Shown here one piece after another: positions 1-7,693 of a DNA stretch of 59,261 nucleotides. Location of the stretch: NCBI GenBank assembly GCA_964509425.1, contig CAZDWZ010000021.1:1-59261 (forward strand), in the 5' to 3' direction. The stretch is from CAZDWZ01 sp964509425 (lineage in GTDB: Bacteria; Bdellovibrionota_C; UBA2361; SZUA-149; CAZDWZ01). A program made the translations under genes and the position numbers. Positions within the stretch are counted from its first letter, which is position 1, and every line of letters starts with the position of its first letter. Below the pieces are notes generated by a model. It was not told where the DNA came from, did no database searches, and saw only the letters and a list, made by a program, of their open reading frames with translations.

Positions 1-64
1 CAACGTGACCAATCGTTCCTACGTTTACGTGCGGCTTACTTCGATCAAATTTCTCCTTCGACAT
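1..64 (-). CDS. tuf: Elongation factor Tu, N-terminal fragment cut by the window edge
   Basis: Read on the minus strand from the ATG at 62-64, the 21 visible codons begin MSKEKFDRSKPHVNVGTIGH, which matches the conserved EF-Tu N-terminus just before the G1 loop. EF-Tu is the GTPase that brings aminoacyl-tRNA to the ribosome. A purine-rich GAGAGGAAG ribosome binding site lies directly upstream. The gene follows tRNA-Tyr, tRNA-Gly and tRNA-Thr on the same strand, the classical order in front of a tuf gene. The rest of the gene is outside the window. Confidence 0.95.
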   Translation of the reverse strand, partial: MSKEKFDRSKPHVNVGTIGHV

Positions 65-416
65 CTTCCTCTCCGTGTCTACAAGTTTCCGTAACCAAAA
101 GTTTTTCTTGGAAAATCTTATGCAAAAAGTTTGCGGCTCCGCCTGGGGTGCCTCACCACTGAGAAATGGCTACTTAAGGGCGGCGCTCAAACCAAACAAA
201 CCCGAACCGGTTGATCATTCGAACATCTGATCTGCCCGGCGATGACCTATCCAAAGCTGACCAACACCCACGAACAACAAGCACCAACAACACTGCCAGC
301 TATCGGACAAAAAGCTTGCTCGTGCAACGGCTACGTAAGCCGACCTGCCGATGCTATCGCATGGCTGATGCTTTTTCGGGATGCTGGAACTAACACGGGG
401 CGGCGCGCCGTGTAAA
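65..416. other. Spacer between tRNA-Thr and tuf
   Basis: About 350 bases without a convincing gene. Just after the tRNA-Thr 3' end (minus-strand sense) there is a short GC-rich hairpin at about 395-414 (arms ACACGG and CCGTGT), which could be a processing or attenuation site between the tRNAs and tuf. The rest probably holds the tuf leader and any internal promoter; I see no clear promoter boxes. Confidence 0.4.
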
Positions 417-491
417 TGGAGCCCACGCCGAGGATTGAACTCGGGACCTCTTCCTTACCAAGGAAGTGCTCTGCCACTGAGCTACGTGGGC
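417..491 (-). tRNA. tRNA-Thr (anticodon GGT)
   Basis: On the minus strand the sequence folds as a full cloverleaf: acceptor GCCCACG pairs with CGTGGGC, the T loop reads GTTCAATC, and the anticodon stem CTTCC/GGAAG encloses loop TTGGTAA with anticodon GGT. The CCA end is encoded (417-419). It is the tRNA closest to tuf in the cluster. Confidence 0.96.
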
Positions 492-492
492 A

Positions 493-551
493 AAACCGTT
501 CACGGCTCCAGCCTGCCTTCGTTGGGCTCGACCTGCAGAAGCCGTAAACGG
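493..551. repeat. Short member of the nested-hairpin repeat family
   Basis: This tRNA spacer contains an imperfect inverted repeat. The left arm AACCGTTCACGGCTCCAGC pairs with a right arm ending GCCGTAAACGGTT. The motifs GGCTCCAGC, TGCCTTCGTTGG and CCTGCAGAAG recur in the same order at 3302-3404, where a further hairpin is nested between them. This copy looks like the same element without the inner hairpin. Its function is unknown. Confidence 0.6.
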
Positions 552-564
552 TTGCACGTGAGGT

Positions 565-613
565 GATTTAACGGGAAAAGAATCGGCTTTGACGATTATT
601 TCCCCGTTAAATC
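565..613. repeat. Inverted repeat in the tRNA-Gly to tRNA-Thr spacer
   Basis: The arms GATTTAACGGGAAA (565-578) and TTTCCCCGTTAAATC (599-613) are complementary apart from one bulged base. In the cluster transcript they would form a stem-loop between tRNA-Gly and tRNA-Thr, plausibly for RNase processing. Confidence 0.65.
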
Positions 614-659
614 GCCGTAGCGGCGCTCCAAACTTGGCCAAAAACAAATCGGACAAATC

Positions 660-735
660 TGGAGCGGGAGACGGGACTCGAACCCGCGGCCCTCAGCTTG
701 GAAGGCTGATGCTCTACCAACTGAGCTACTCCCGC
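660..735 (-). tRNA. tRNA-Gly (anticodon TCC)
   Basis: Minus-strand cloverleaf with acceptor GCGGGAG paired to CTCCCGC and the T loop GTTCGAGTC. The anticodon stem TCAGC/GCTGA encloses loop CTTCCAA, giving anticodon TCC. The CCA end is encoded at 660-662. It is the middle member of the Tyr-Gly-Thr-tuf arrangement. Confidence 0.96.
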
Positions 736-772
736 ATAAATGAACTGCCTATAAAAGGCAGTTCATTTATGC
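734..772. repeat. Perfect 17-bp hairpin abutting tRNA-Gly
   Basis: GCATAAATGAACTGCCT (734-750) and AGGCAGTTCATTTATGC (756-772) are perfectly complementary around a 5-nt loop. The right side of the stem in the transcript runs into the first bases of tRNA-Gly, so it could direct 5' processing of that tRNA. Confidence 0.75.
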
Positions 773-900
773 GTCCCCCGTAGCTTTAGCGAAGGGGGAC
801 AAGCCTTTCCGGGGTAGTTGGCGACCTCGGAAAAAAATAAAACTCGATCCGGTCCGATGTTACTCGGCGCCCGGCTTCGCTCTTCGATCTACGCCGCGGC

Positions 901-960
901 AGTCTTCGCGCCTACGACGGCTGGCTTGCCGGGTCGAAGCGCCGTTCAGGCGCGAAGACT
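901..960. repeat. 12-bp inverted repeat directly after tRNA-Tyr
   Basis: AGTCTTCGCGCC (901-912) and GGCGCGAAGACT (949-960) are perfect complements about 36 nt apart. One arm starts at the discriminator base of tRNA-Tyr. This is the third tRNA-cluster spacer that holds a strong hairpin. Confidence 0.65.
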
Positions 961-1042
961 GGAGGGAGTAGGATTCGAACCTACGTAGACGTAAGCCAGC
1001 GGGTTTACAGCCCGCCCCCTTTAGCCACTCGGGCATCCCTCC
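960..1042 (-). tRNA. tRNA-Tyr (anticodon GTA)
   Basis: Minus-strand cloverleaf with a long variable arm, as expected for bacterial tRNA-Tyr. The acceptor GGAGGGA pairs with TCCCTCC, and the anticodon stem GCGGG/CCCGC encloses loop CTGTAAA with anticodon GTA. Unlike the two downstream tRNAs, CCA is not encoded: the base after discriminator A73 is G. CCA would have to be added by nucleotidyltransferase. Confidence 0.95.
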
Positions 1043-1058
1043 GCAAATCGAGCCCCTG

Positions 1059-1088
1059 CCAATAGCACCGGGGGGATACAATGTTCAA
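1059..1088 (-). promoter_or_regulatory. Possible promoter of the tRNA-tuf cluster
   Basis: On the minus strand a TTGAAC box (1083-1088) and a TATTGG box (1059-1064) are 18 bp apart, about 17 nt before tRNA-Tyr. The position suits a sigma-70 promoter for the tRNA-tuf unit, but the -10 match is weak. Confidence 0.35.
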
Positions 1089-1139
1089 TCCCCGGAGGCA
1101 GTAAATCGCTGAAAATATTTCGGAGAGTGTTCGAGCCGC

Positions 1140-1448
1140 TTATTTCACTCGAACCAAGATCGCTGCGATGTCGTCGAGCCGAACCCAAGCGTCAAAGAAC
1201 TCTTGACCTTCAAGCTCGGATACCCGAACCGCAAGATCACCGACGGCCGAAACTTTTCCTTTCAGCTCGACTCCCGATGCGAGCTTGAGAGTCACCTTCT
1301 TTCCAACGTTTTTATTGAGCGTCTGCGAAACAGGATTCTCGCCGCTCAGCTGAAACACGGAATCATCCGCCGAAACGGCGTTGTTTCCTCCAGCGAACAG
1401 AGTGCCGACGAGGACAAGAAGGGAAAGCTTCAAGCAAAAAATTCTCAT
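1140..1448 (-). CDS. Small exported protein with LSm/SH3-like barrel
   Basis: A 102-residue protein. The ATG at 1446-1448 is chosen because GAAGGAG lies 8 nt upstream and the product then begins with a typical signal peptide (MRIFCLKLSLLVLVGTLFAG, processed near VSA-DD). The mature part holds a pattern typical of small beta-barrels of the Sm/SH3 type: GKKVTLKLASGVELKGKV, then DAWVRLDDIAAI. It probably acts in the periplasm; partner and role are unknown. It is convergent with nothing and lies upstream of the tRNA-tuf unit on the same strand, separated by the likely tRNA promoter. Confidence 0.7.
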   Translation of the reverse strand: MRIFCLKLSLLVLVGTLFAGGNNAVSADDSVFQLSGENPVSQTLNKNVGKKVTLKLASGVELKGKVSAVGDLAVRVSELEGQEFFDAWVRLDDIAAILVRVK

Positions 1449-1669
1449 AACAAACGCTCCTTCAAAGATTGTGTGCGCCATCTCACCGCCGGACAAACGC
1501 CGCAAGTGAAAATTTCGATTCTCAATCGAGAAGACATCACCCGACCACCTGTTCGGCGGAGAATTCGCCCGAATGCCTCTTCTGAATTTTGAATACAACC
1601 AACGCGCTGCATCTCGGCATAAAGTGAAAAAGGTCCAGGGAACGGGCTTTGTTTGGCGGGAGCATACGA

Positions 1670-2122
1670 GTGAAGAAAGAATCACTGACGGAAAAACTCG
1701 ATCGAATTCAGCACGCGGGACAAACGCAGCGAAAGGCCAAGCACGAGGACCGGCAGTTTCTCCGCGGTCTCGGAGACAACGATCAACAGTCTCTGCCGCT
1801 TGCGTGCGCTGTTCTCCTCTGCGACGTCGCTCAAATAGATGGGAACTTCGATTTTTCCGAGCGGCGGTATTTATATCGGGTGCTCGAGAGTGAACTCGGT
1901 CTCAACTCGTTTGAAGCTGAGGAAATTGTCAAACAGGCGAAATCAATTCTCGCCTCGGGACGGGGGTCGTCGAGCTACGCCGAATACGCCAAGAAGGAAT
2001 TCACCTTGGAACAACGGCAGAAAATTTTCCGCCTCGTTCAGGGAATGGTGGCTGCAGATTCCGTTACCGACGACTTTGAAAAGTATATCGAATTTAGAAT
2101 AAAAGCCGCACTCGGGCTGTGA
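1670..2122 (+). CDS. TerB-like helical protein, paralogue 1
   Basis: A 150-residue protein starting at GTG 1670, chosen because GCGGGAG stands 7 nt upstream; a TTG at 1649 is the alternative. The pattern LPLACAVLLCDVAQIDGNFDFSE, followed by LGLNSFEAEEIV and VQGMVAADSVTDDFEKYIE, matches the TerB/DjlA-like all-helical fold with acidic residues in helix-connecting loops. It is clearly related to the protein at 2845-3294: both share SGRG/TGRG-SSYAE and EQRQ. TerB domains are associated with membrane stress and tellurite systems, but no ter genes are nearby, so the role is open. Confidence 0.75.
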   Translation: MKKESLTEKLDRIQHAGQTQRKAKHEDRQFLRGLGDNDQQSLPLACAVLLCDVAQIDGNFDFSERRYLYRVLESELGLNSFEAEEIVKQAKSILASGRGSSSYAEYAKKEFTLEQRQKIFRLVQGMVAADSVTDDFEKYIEFRIKAALGL

Positions 2123-2162
2123 CGCAATCGAGCTTCAAGAACTTCAGACATCAACCCGAGAT

Positions 2163-2525
2163 CTACTTTTCGTCTTCGTCCTTTCCGTCATGAGCACCAC
2201 TCTCCTGCTTCTCCTTCCCGGTGTTGTTGTATTCGTGATTCTCTTTGCCTTGTTCGTTGTAGGAGCCGCGGTAGGGAGCTTGAGATTCTTTCGTACGCGG
2301 CTTCGAACTCGTATTTTCCCACTGATGAGGATAATCGGGGTTTCGATATGAATCGGTGCGCTCCGGGGCTTCACCCTTACGCTGCGGTGGCACGTCAGCC
2401 GCTGCACTTCCCTGCTCCGTCTCGTCGTTTCGAACTGACTTCTCCGGAAAGTGCGCATTACGATCACGCGGCGGACCGGCGTTCTCCGGCCGGTTCTTGT
2501 TTCGTCTCATAACATTCTCGTTCAT
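2163..2525 (-). CDS. Very hydrophilic, probably disordered small protein
   Basis: A 120-residue ORF starting at ATG 2523-2525 with GAGAGAGGAAG 7 nt upstream. It is dominated by E, K, N, R, D and G, has no hydrophobic stretch, and ends in an acidic tail (DGKDEDEK). No domain is recognised. Such proteins can be stress-related or linkers, but coding status rests mainly on the good ribosome binding site and the lack of a competing gene. It lies between and opposite to two TerB-like genes. Confidence 0.45.
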   Translation of the reverse strand: MNENVMRRNKNRPENAGPPRDRNAHFPEKSVRNDETEQGSAAADVPPQRKGEAPERTDSYRNPDYPHQWENTSSKPRTKESQAPYRGSYNEQGKENHEYNNTGKEKQESGAHDGKDEDEK

Positions 2526-2844
2526 GAGTTCTTCCTCTCTCACCGCTTCATTTGGTTCAATCAGCGTTATCACCACCGGAGTTCACCTGCCTATGAGGCA
2601 GCTCATTCGCAGGAGATGCGCCTGCCGTCTGCTCAGCAGCAACAATGTTGGAGGGATGCCCCGCACCTCTCAAGCATCATACGTCATGTCATTTCGCTTC
2701 TTGCTTCTCATAAACAGCCTGCTCATCGCGCTGCAGCTTCTGCGGGAGGGGAACCCGAGATATAGTGATGGAATCTTGTATCCGGTCGCTTCTTAGGATT
2801 TAAGGAAGTCCTGGACACGCAGTTAACTCTTGGAGACCAATCGT
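2526..2844. other. Divergent intergenic region
   Basis: About 320 bases separate the minus-strand hydrophilic protein from the second TerB-like gene. Reading frames here have no recognisable product. The region presumably holds both promoters; I cannot point to convincing boxes. Confidence 0.3.
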
Positions 2845-3294
2845 ATGAGAGAGACTCTCGACAACATTCTCGGCAGCATCAAAGATCGCCTCCAGGGAAA
2901 CCAAAAGGGGAAATTTGAGGATAAACAATTCCTCCTGACGCTCGACGACAAAGATCAAATCACTCTGCCAATTGCCTGCGCCGTCCTCCTCAGTGATGTT
3001 GCGATGATTGACGGTCATTTTGATTCGCGGGAATACGAATTCCTTTTTCACCAACTGGAAAAGGAACTCGGGCTTTCGAAAGCCGATGCCAGCGACATCG
3101 TGGCTCAGGCCCGAGCGCACCTCTCAACCGGCCGCGGAGCTTCTTCATATGCGGAGTTTGCAAAGAACTCTTTCTCATTGGAGCAGCGCCAGCAGATCTT
3201 CCAGATGATTCAAGGGATGGTCGCCGCAGATGCCATAACTGACGGCTTCGAAACTTATCTCGAACAGCGCTTCAAATCCTCCCTCGGCCTGTAG
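2845..3294 (+). CDS. TerB-like helical protein, paralogue 2
   Basis: A 149-residue protein starting at ATG 2845, with GGAG about 9 nt upstream; a TTG 15 nt earlier is possible. The domain runs the full length: LPIACAVLLSDVAMIDGHFDSRE, then LGLSKADASDIV, then IQGMVAADAITDGFETYLE. The D-G-H/N-F loop and repeated acidic residues fit TerB-like proteins. It is a diverged duplicate of the 1670-2122 gene, with a reversed small ORF between them. No function beyond the fold can be assigned. Confidence 0.78.
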   Translation: MRETLDNILGSIKDRLQGNQKGKFEDKQFLLTLDDKDQITLPIACAVLLSDVAMIDGHFDSREYEFLFHQLEKELGLSKADASDIVAQARAHLSTGRGASSYAEFAKNSFSLEQRQQIFQMIQGMVAADAITDGFETYLEQRFKSSLGL

Positions 3295-3415
3295 GCGTAT
3301 GCGGCTCCAGCATGCCTTCGTTGGAATCAGAATGAAAAATCCTCATGTGCGGGGAGCACACTCCGGTTCTTCATTCTGATTCCGCCTCGGCCTGCAGAAG
3401 TCGGAAACGCCTATC
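3295..3415. repeat. Nested-hairpin repeat element, full copy
   Basis: Outer arms (TAGGCGT at about 3295 and ACGCCTA near 3407-3413, with GGCTCCAGC/GCAGAAG between) enclose a strong inner hairpin at 3326-3383. The inner hairpin has arms AATCAGAATGAA and TTCATTCTGATT plus TGTGC/GCACA near the tip. The inner part (CCGGAGTGTGCTCCC, GCACATGAGG on the minus strand) recurs three times at 18393-18755, and the outer part recurs at 493-551. This looks like an interspersed hairpin repeat rather than a simple terminator. Confidence 0.7.
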
Positions 3416-3582
3416 GCGTCCGAATAAAAGACCGACAAAGGCGAAGCAGTTCAGTGACTTAACGTTGCTCGTCGGCAGACGTGGGAGATCGAAGGGGTAG
3501 GCTTTCTCTCGTGAGAAACTTGAGTATTTTCCTGCGATCTGGCTAAATCCCGGCGGCAAATCACGCAATTCTGGAGGCCGAC

Positions 3583-4848
3583 GTGAAAAAGCTCATTTCC
3601 GAGAAACCGGTTTTTGTTTCCGGACTGATTCTCCTTGTTGCTTACGGCCTCATGGTGGCCTGGCGGATCCGTACGGGCATCGGCTTCGACGGCAGCGAAT
3701 CCTACAGCCGAATTGCGGCGGACGTCTTGAACACCGGAGAGTTCAACACCTCTTTCCGGCCTCCCCTCTATCCGCTCGTTCTCGCTTCACTCATGGCGAT
3801 CTTTCACGGCGCTTGGGAAAATGCGGCGATGATTGCGCAAGGGATTGCCGGCACAGCGCTCGGAATGCTTCTCGTTTCGGCAGCGGTCCGGATTAATGGT
3901 GGCGCCGCCGCTGGCTTCATCACTCTCGTGCTCTACCTCGCGAATATTCTTTTTCAGTTCGAAGTGATGGCAAAGCGGGAGACCGTCCTCTTTACGATCT
4001 GTCTCATCGTTTTTTTCATGGCATTCTTGAACATTCAAAATTTAAATCGCCGATATCTGGCGATGGCGGTCTCGGCAGCACTAGCACTGCTTCTCCGCCC
4101 GAATGCCGTCGTGCTACTCCCGATTGGACTCATCTTTGCGTTCTTCGACAGGAAGCGGCCGGATTTTTCCCTCGCTGTCCTTGCCTTCCCAACGGCCGCA
4201 TTCTTAGCGATTCTCCTGCCGTGGCAAATGTTCGTGTATCAGCACACCGGAGAATTTCCGATTACCACCTCGACCAACTCCGGTCAGACACTCTGGAAAG
4301 GCAATAACCCGTATCTCTTTTCCGTATATCCAAAGGCGGACATCGACGTCATCGAAGGTGAGCTCTCTCGGGAAATCGGTGGAAAAGACATAACCATCGC
4401 GTCATCCGACGCAGAGATGAAGGCGCTCGCGAAGAAGTTCATTAAAGAGAATCCAGGGCTCACCGCGAAAAACGCGATGATTAAAGCCGCCCTCTTTTTC
4501 TCTCCCGTCCCGCTGCCGCTCGGAAAAGGAGAGGTGGTGATTGAAAACGGCACGGCACGACTCGAAGGATTTCGATATCGGAACTCCCTGATTCTCGGCT
4601 TCGCGACCTTGCAGTCGCTCATCGTCTGGATGGGTTGGATCGGATTTCTCGCGACCTCACGGAGCTCGAGCAATCGCCAGACCCTCGCACTGGTGAGCGT
4701 CGTATTTACTCTGCTTCTCTTGGCGGTGCATACACTGACGTATCCTGAAGGCCGGTATCGTTGGCCGCTTGATATCTTCCTGACGATCCTTGCCGCGGAT
4801 TATTTGGCATCGCGGATTCGCTCCGCCACCGGCGCTCCAATCCGGTGA
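3583..4848 (+). CDS. GT-C type membrane glycosyltransferase-like protein
   Basis: A 421-residue polytopic membrane protein starting at GTG 3583 with GGAGG 6 nt upstream. About ten hydrophobic segments follow a short N-terminus. The first extracytoplasmic loop contains FDGSESYSR followed by FRPPLYPL, the layout of ArnT/PMT-like GT-C enzymes, which use polyprenyl-phosphate sugars. A larger loop after about residue 215 (LLPWQMFVYQHTGEFPITT) and TYPEGRYRWPLD near the C-terminus are also typical. The likely role is transfer of a sugar to lipid or protein at the outer face of the inner membrane. No glycan cluster surrounds it. Confidence 0.7.
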   Translation: MKKLISEKPVFVSGLILLVAYGLMVAWRIRTGIGFDGSESYSRIAADVLNTGEFNTSFRPPLYPLVLASLMAIFHGAWENAAMIAQGIAGTALGMLLVSAAVRINGGAAAGFITLVLYLANILFQFEVMAKRETVLFTICLIVFFMAFLNIQNLNRRYLAMAVSAALALLLRPNAVVLLPIGLIFAFFDRKRPDFSLAVLAFPTAAFLAILLPWQMFVYQHTGEFPITTSTNSGQTLWKGNNPYLFSVYPKADIDVIEGELSREIGGKDITIASSDAEMKALAKKFIKENPGLTAKNAMIKAALFFSPVPLPLGKGEVVIENGTARLEGFRYRNSLILGFATLQSLIVWMGWIGFLATSRSSSNRQTLALVSVVFTLLLLAVHTLTYPEGRYRWPLDIFLTILAADYLASRIRSATGAPIR

Positions 4849-5147
4849 GCGTGACTGCTCCGACGGAGCACCGCATACCTGTGGCAGGGCCCAGTTGATG
4901 AGCAGCGGTGAGCGGTAGTGCGGCGCATATGCCTCACTTTGCACGTTTCTCTTTGCGGCAATTCTCCTCGCGCCGAATCTTTCAAACGCAGACGACAATT
5001 TTATCCCACCCGAAAGGCGTGCTTGCAGAAATCGAGTTGCTTTCCTTCCATCAAATAAACGTCGGCCTTATTCCGCAGCCAAGAACGTATGATACGTCTC
5101 AAATGCAGGTACGTTGATGTTCGAATCGACAGAACGTGAACGATGAC
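4849..5147. other. Intergenic region between convergent genes
   Basis: Nearly 300 bases between the GT-C gene and a convergent HEAT-like gene. A small stem-loop sits just after the GT-C stop codon (CTGCTCCGACGGAGCAC, about 4856-4872) and could help terminate transcription. I see nothing else supportable. Confidence 0.35.
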
Positions 5148-5861
5148 CTAATCCGGAGTAGTAATGAATTCTTCGAGTAAACTCATCGCCGGCTGTCCCT
5201 TCAAATACTCAGGTTCTTCCGTATCCGATGGATCGTCTCGTAAGGGTTTCCCAACGCTTACGAGAGCTTCCCGTACTTCGCCATGTAACTCCGAGTCGGC
5301 GCGCCTGAGCTGACCCAGCGCGACACCAAGCGCCCAGCGGGATTGCGAAGTACCAATCGTTTCAAGCGATACCGCGGCGGCTATCCGAACGGCTCGATCA
5401 TCTTTTCCGTTCCGGAGAATTTTCACCAACATCGGGATGGGCCAGTTGAATGGGGCAGGCTCAAGTCGTCCGAGCTCCCTCACGGCCCAAACTCGACTCT
5501 CGGAATCGCCGGCATCGGCCAAACCCCGAAGAAGCGTCGCCCATTGTCGCGGCAGGCCAGGGCCTTCCCAGGCGACACGGCCGGATTCTGTGTTGATTGA
5601 AGACGTCGTGTCCTGTTCGGGGCCGCCTCCGCTAAAATGACGGAGCGTGACAGCACAATCGCCGCAGGGGATCGGGTGACGAGGCTCACGGCGGATGAGA
5701 TCCTGCCTCCAACAACCCGGAAACTTCTCTTCTTTGGCTCTCAGAAAGCCCATCAGATCGGATTCATTTGCATGCTGCCGACTGAACGCCCCCTCGGCCG
5801 CAGCATCGTGGAGAATGACGAAGAAAAGAAAACCGAGTGTCAATACCGCACGGATGAGCAT
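5148..5861 (-). CDS. Exported protein with HEAT-like repeats
   Basis: A 237-residue protein. ATG 5859-5861 is chosen because it begins a signal peptide (MLIRAVLTLGFLFFVILHDA, cut after AAA-EG); a TTG 45 nt upstream is an alternative. The C-terminal half reads as alpha-helical repeat units (RVWAVRELGRLEPAP, VRIAAAVSLETIGTS) of the HEAT/armadillo type used for protein binding. Two cysteines in PCGDC may form a disulfide. It is probably periplasmic. The next gene rightwards (6483) is also HEAT-like. Confidence 0.6.
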   Translation of the reverse strand: MLIRAVLTLGFLFFVILHDAAAEGAFSRQHANESDLMGFLRAKEEKFPGCWRQDLIRREPRHPIPCGDCAVTLRHFSGGGPEQDTTSSINTESGRVAWEGPGLPRQWATLLRGLADAGDSESRVWAVRELGRLEPAPFNWPIPMLVKILRNGKDDRAVRIAAAVSLETIGTSQSRWALGVALGQLRRADSELHGEVREALVSVGKPLRDDPSDTEEPEYLKGQPAMSLLEEFITTPD

Positions 5862-6482
5862 GCTTTCGTTATTAAAAGGCGAGCAGTGCGTGTGATGATT
5901 ATTCAACTCCGAAATCTATCCGCCTCCTTCGCAAGAAGTTTGTTATTCGCCCCCACCGATTGATGTGCTCTGCAGAAAGGGGTTTTGAAGATGCACGAGC
6001 GTCTCGCCATTCCGCCGGTCGGAGAGGAAATTTGGAGCTGGTGATGGCACTCAAACTCGCAAGTTTCATAAGTCATATCACCCGGCTCTCCGAGTCCGCT
6101 GCCCTTCTCGAACTTGCTTTCTGATCCGCCTCTCGAACGAAAGAGAGAAAACGAATTTGAGCAATCCGTATGGAAAACCGTTGTCGAACGTCATCTGCAC
6201 GAGACATTCCCGTGACATTCGAGCGAGTCCCGGATTTCAAAGGGATCTCGGGAAGCAATTTCGCTATAGTGTGATTCTCTTTCTCTTCACCGGCTCCAGG
6301 GAAGATCGTCCCACCGCTCGCGCCTCAATTCTCGATAACGAGAGTCGGAGGCCCGAGCTGCTTTTGAAGATATGGTTTTTCTCACGCTGTTCGTTCGATA
6401 CTTCCCCATTCGAGTATCGAACGAACAGCGTGACAGGTTGGAGAATCTCTCCGCCACGCTGTGCTCTGTGGAGAACGCGCTG
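5862..6482. other. Gene-poor region with tRNA-like relic and hairpin
   Basis: About 620 bases without a supportable gene. At 6031-6066 the sequence TTTGGAGCTGGTGATGGCAC... resembles the 3' half of the tRNA-Thr(TGT) gene at 16727-16802 with several mismatches. At 6382-6433 there is a perfect inverted repeat. The region may be a scar of an earlier integration. Confidence 0.45.
6382..6433. repeat. Perfect 21-bp inverted repeat
   Basis: TCACGCTGTTCGTTCGATACT (6382-6402) and its exact complement (6413-6433) are separated by a 10-nt loop, about 50 bp before the start of the HEAT-like gene. There is no T-run on either side, so it is not an obvious terminator. In the mRNA it would put a very stable stem in the leader of the next gene. 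Confidence 0.8.
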
Positions 6483-7289
6483 ATGACCGAGCCGGAAACG
6501 CCGGACATCCCTCGTCCGGAGCCTCGATTGCAGATTCTGCAGGGAGCCGTGATTCTGCTTCTCGCCGCATTCGTCCTGGTGGTGATTCTCGTGATCGGCA
6601 GCTACGGCCTCCGGGCGTTCTATTGGCTGCAGGACCGCACGATGAGCGAGCGGACCTCCCTGCATCATGCGATGAAAATCGCGCGGAACCCAAAGCTGAG
6701 CGAAGTCCAGCGGGTGGCGGCAGTAGAGTTCCTCGTCCACAACTTCCATCACGATGAGGATGAGGTCTACGGACTCTGCCAGGAGCTCTGCCGCGAACCG
6801 AAGTTCCCCCAGGTCCAACGGAAGTCGGTCTCGATGTTGCAGCTCTTCAAACATCGGCCCGAAACGAAAGCGCTGGTATTGTCCTTCGTGAAGGAGAACG
6901 ACGACGACCGTATCCGCGGCACAGCAATCATCACCGCGGCGTCACTCGATTTCGAGGAGGCAATCCCGATCGCCTGGGAAGTGCTGCGAACCGCGAGTCC
7001 GCGAATGCGGCACGACACCGCATACGCCGTCCGCCTTTTCAGTCCGCAGAACTCGGTCCGACTCTTGGGTCCCCTCATGGAGGCGGCGACGGACAGAAAC
7101 GCGAAGGTGCAGGAGCAAGCGATCGATTCGCTGGTCCTGATCGCAATCAAGGCAGCACTCACGCAAAAAGAGCTGGACCAGATCCGGGCCGTGCTGAGGA
7201 AAGCTCAAGCGGAAGCTACCTATGACATCCGTGAACGCGCCAAGGAGGCGGAACGGCAGCTTCCGGAAAAAGCTGCGAAGCCGATCTAG
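6483..7289 (+). CDS. Membrane-anchored HEAT-repeat protein
   Basis: A 268-residue protein starting at ATG 6483 with GGAG 9 nt upstream. After a short cytoplasmic N-terminus comes one strong membrane segment (LQGAVILLLAAFVLVVILVIG reading, around residues 18-40). Helical repeats follow, such as VQRVAAVEFLVHNFHHDEDEVYG and VQEQAIDSLVLIAI, and the end is charged. The repeats suggest a protein-interaction scaffold held at the membrane. A strong hairpin precedes the gene and another follows it. Confidence 0.6.
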   Translation: MTEPETPDIPRPEPRLQILQGAVILLLAAFVLVVILVIGSYGLRAFYWLQDRTMSERTSLHHAMKIARNPKLSEVQRVAAVEFLVHNFHHDEDEVYGLCQELCREPKFPQVQRKSVSMLQLFKHRPETKALVLSFVKENDDDRIRGTAIITAASLDFEEAIPIAWEVLRTASPRMRHDTAYAVRLFSPQNSVRLLGPLMEAATDRNAKVQEQAIDSLVLIAIKAALTQKELDQIRAVLRKAQAEATYDIRERAKEAERQLPEKAAKPI

Positions 7290-7293
7290 TTTT

Positions 7294-7350
7294 CCGGCGG
7301 GCGGCTTTTGAGGTTTGTACAAGGACAAACTTAAAAAGCCGCCCGGCCGG
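7294..7350 (+). terminator. Long hairpin after the HEAT-repeat gene
   Basis: CGGGCGGCTTTTGAGGTTTGT is complementary to ACAAACTT-AAAAGCCGCCCG around a 6-nt loop, with outer CCGGC/GCCGG. It starts 5 bp after the stop codon. No U-tract follows, so factor-independent termination would be atypical, but the position suits an mRNA 3' end. Confidence 0.5.
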
Positions 7351-7439
7351 ACCTCAATCGCGCGGAACGCAAAAACAAAGACGAAATTGCAACGCCGCGA
7401 GAGTGGAAAGAGGAAAGAAAGAGGAAAATTGAAAGGGAG

Positions 7440-7484
7440 TTGGAGCTGGCGATGGGACTCGAACCCGCAACCTACTGATTACAA
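7440..7484. repeat. attL: copy of the tRNA-Thr 3' half
   Basis: The 45-base sequence beginning TTGGAGCTGGCGATGGGACT and ending CTACTGATTACAA matches 16726-16770 with one mismatch. Here it is followed by non-tRNA sequence, so it is the partial copy left by integration. It lies about 210 bp before the integrase start. Confidence 0.88.
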
Positions 7485-7617
7485 GTCTTTTAAACTCGTT
7501 TCTCAGAACTTCGCACCGAGTCGCAAAACTTACCACAAATGCCCGTTTTACCTTGTTTTTAGGCCCTTTTCTTAACTCACTTCTTTTCATGCTTTCGCGT
7601 GACATCTCTGTCTTGTT

Positions 7618-7640
7618 GTCCCATAATTGTCCCATCATCG
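7618..7640. promoter_or_regulatory. Candidate integrase arm sites, left end
   Basis: GTCCCAT occurs at 7618 and again at 7629 as GTCCCATCATCG, 11 bp apart. The same motif pair with the same spacing occurs at the right end (16644 and 16655). Paired short direct repeats inside both ends of an element are what tyrosine integrase arm-type sites look like. Confidence 0.5.
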
Positions 7641-7693
7641 ACCCTCAGAAAAGTCGACTGCACTGATTCATTCTTGGAAATAGGTTACAGACC

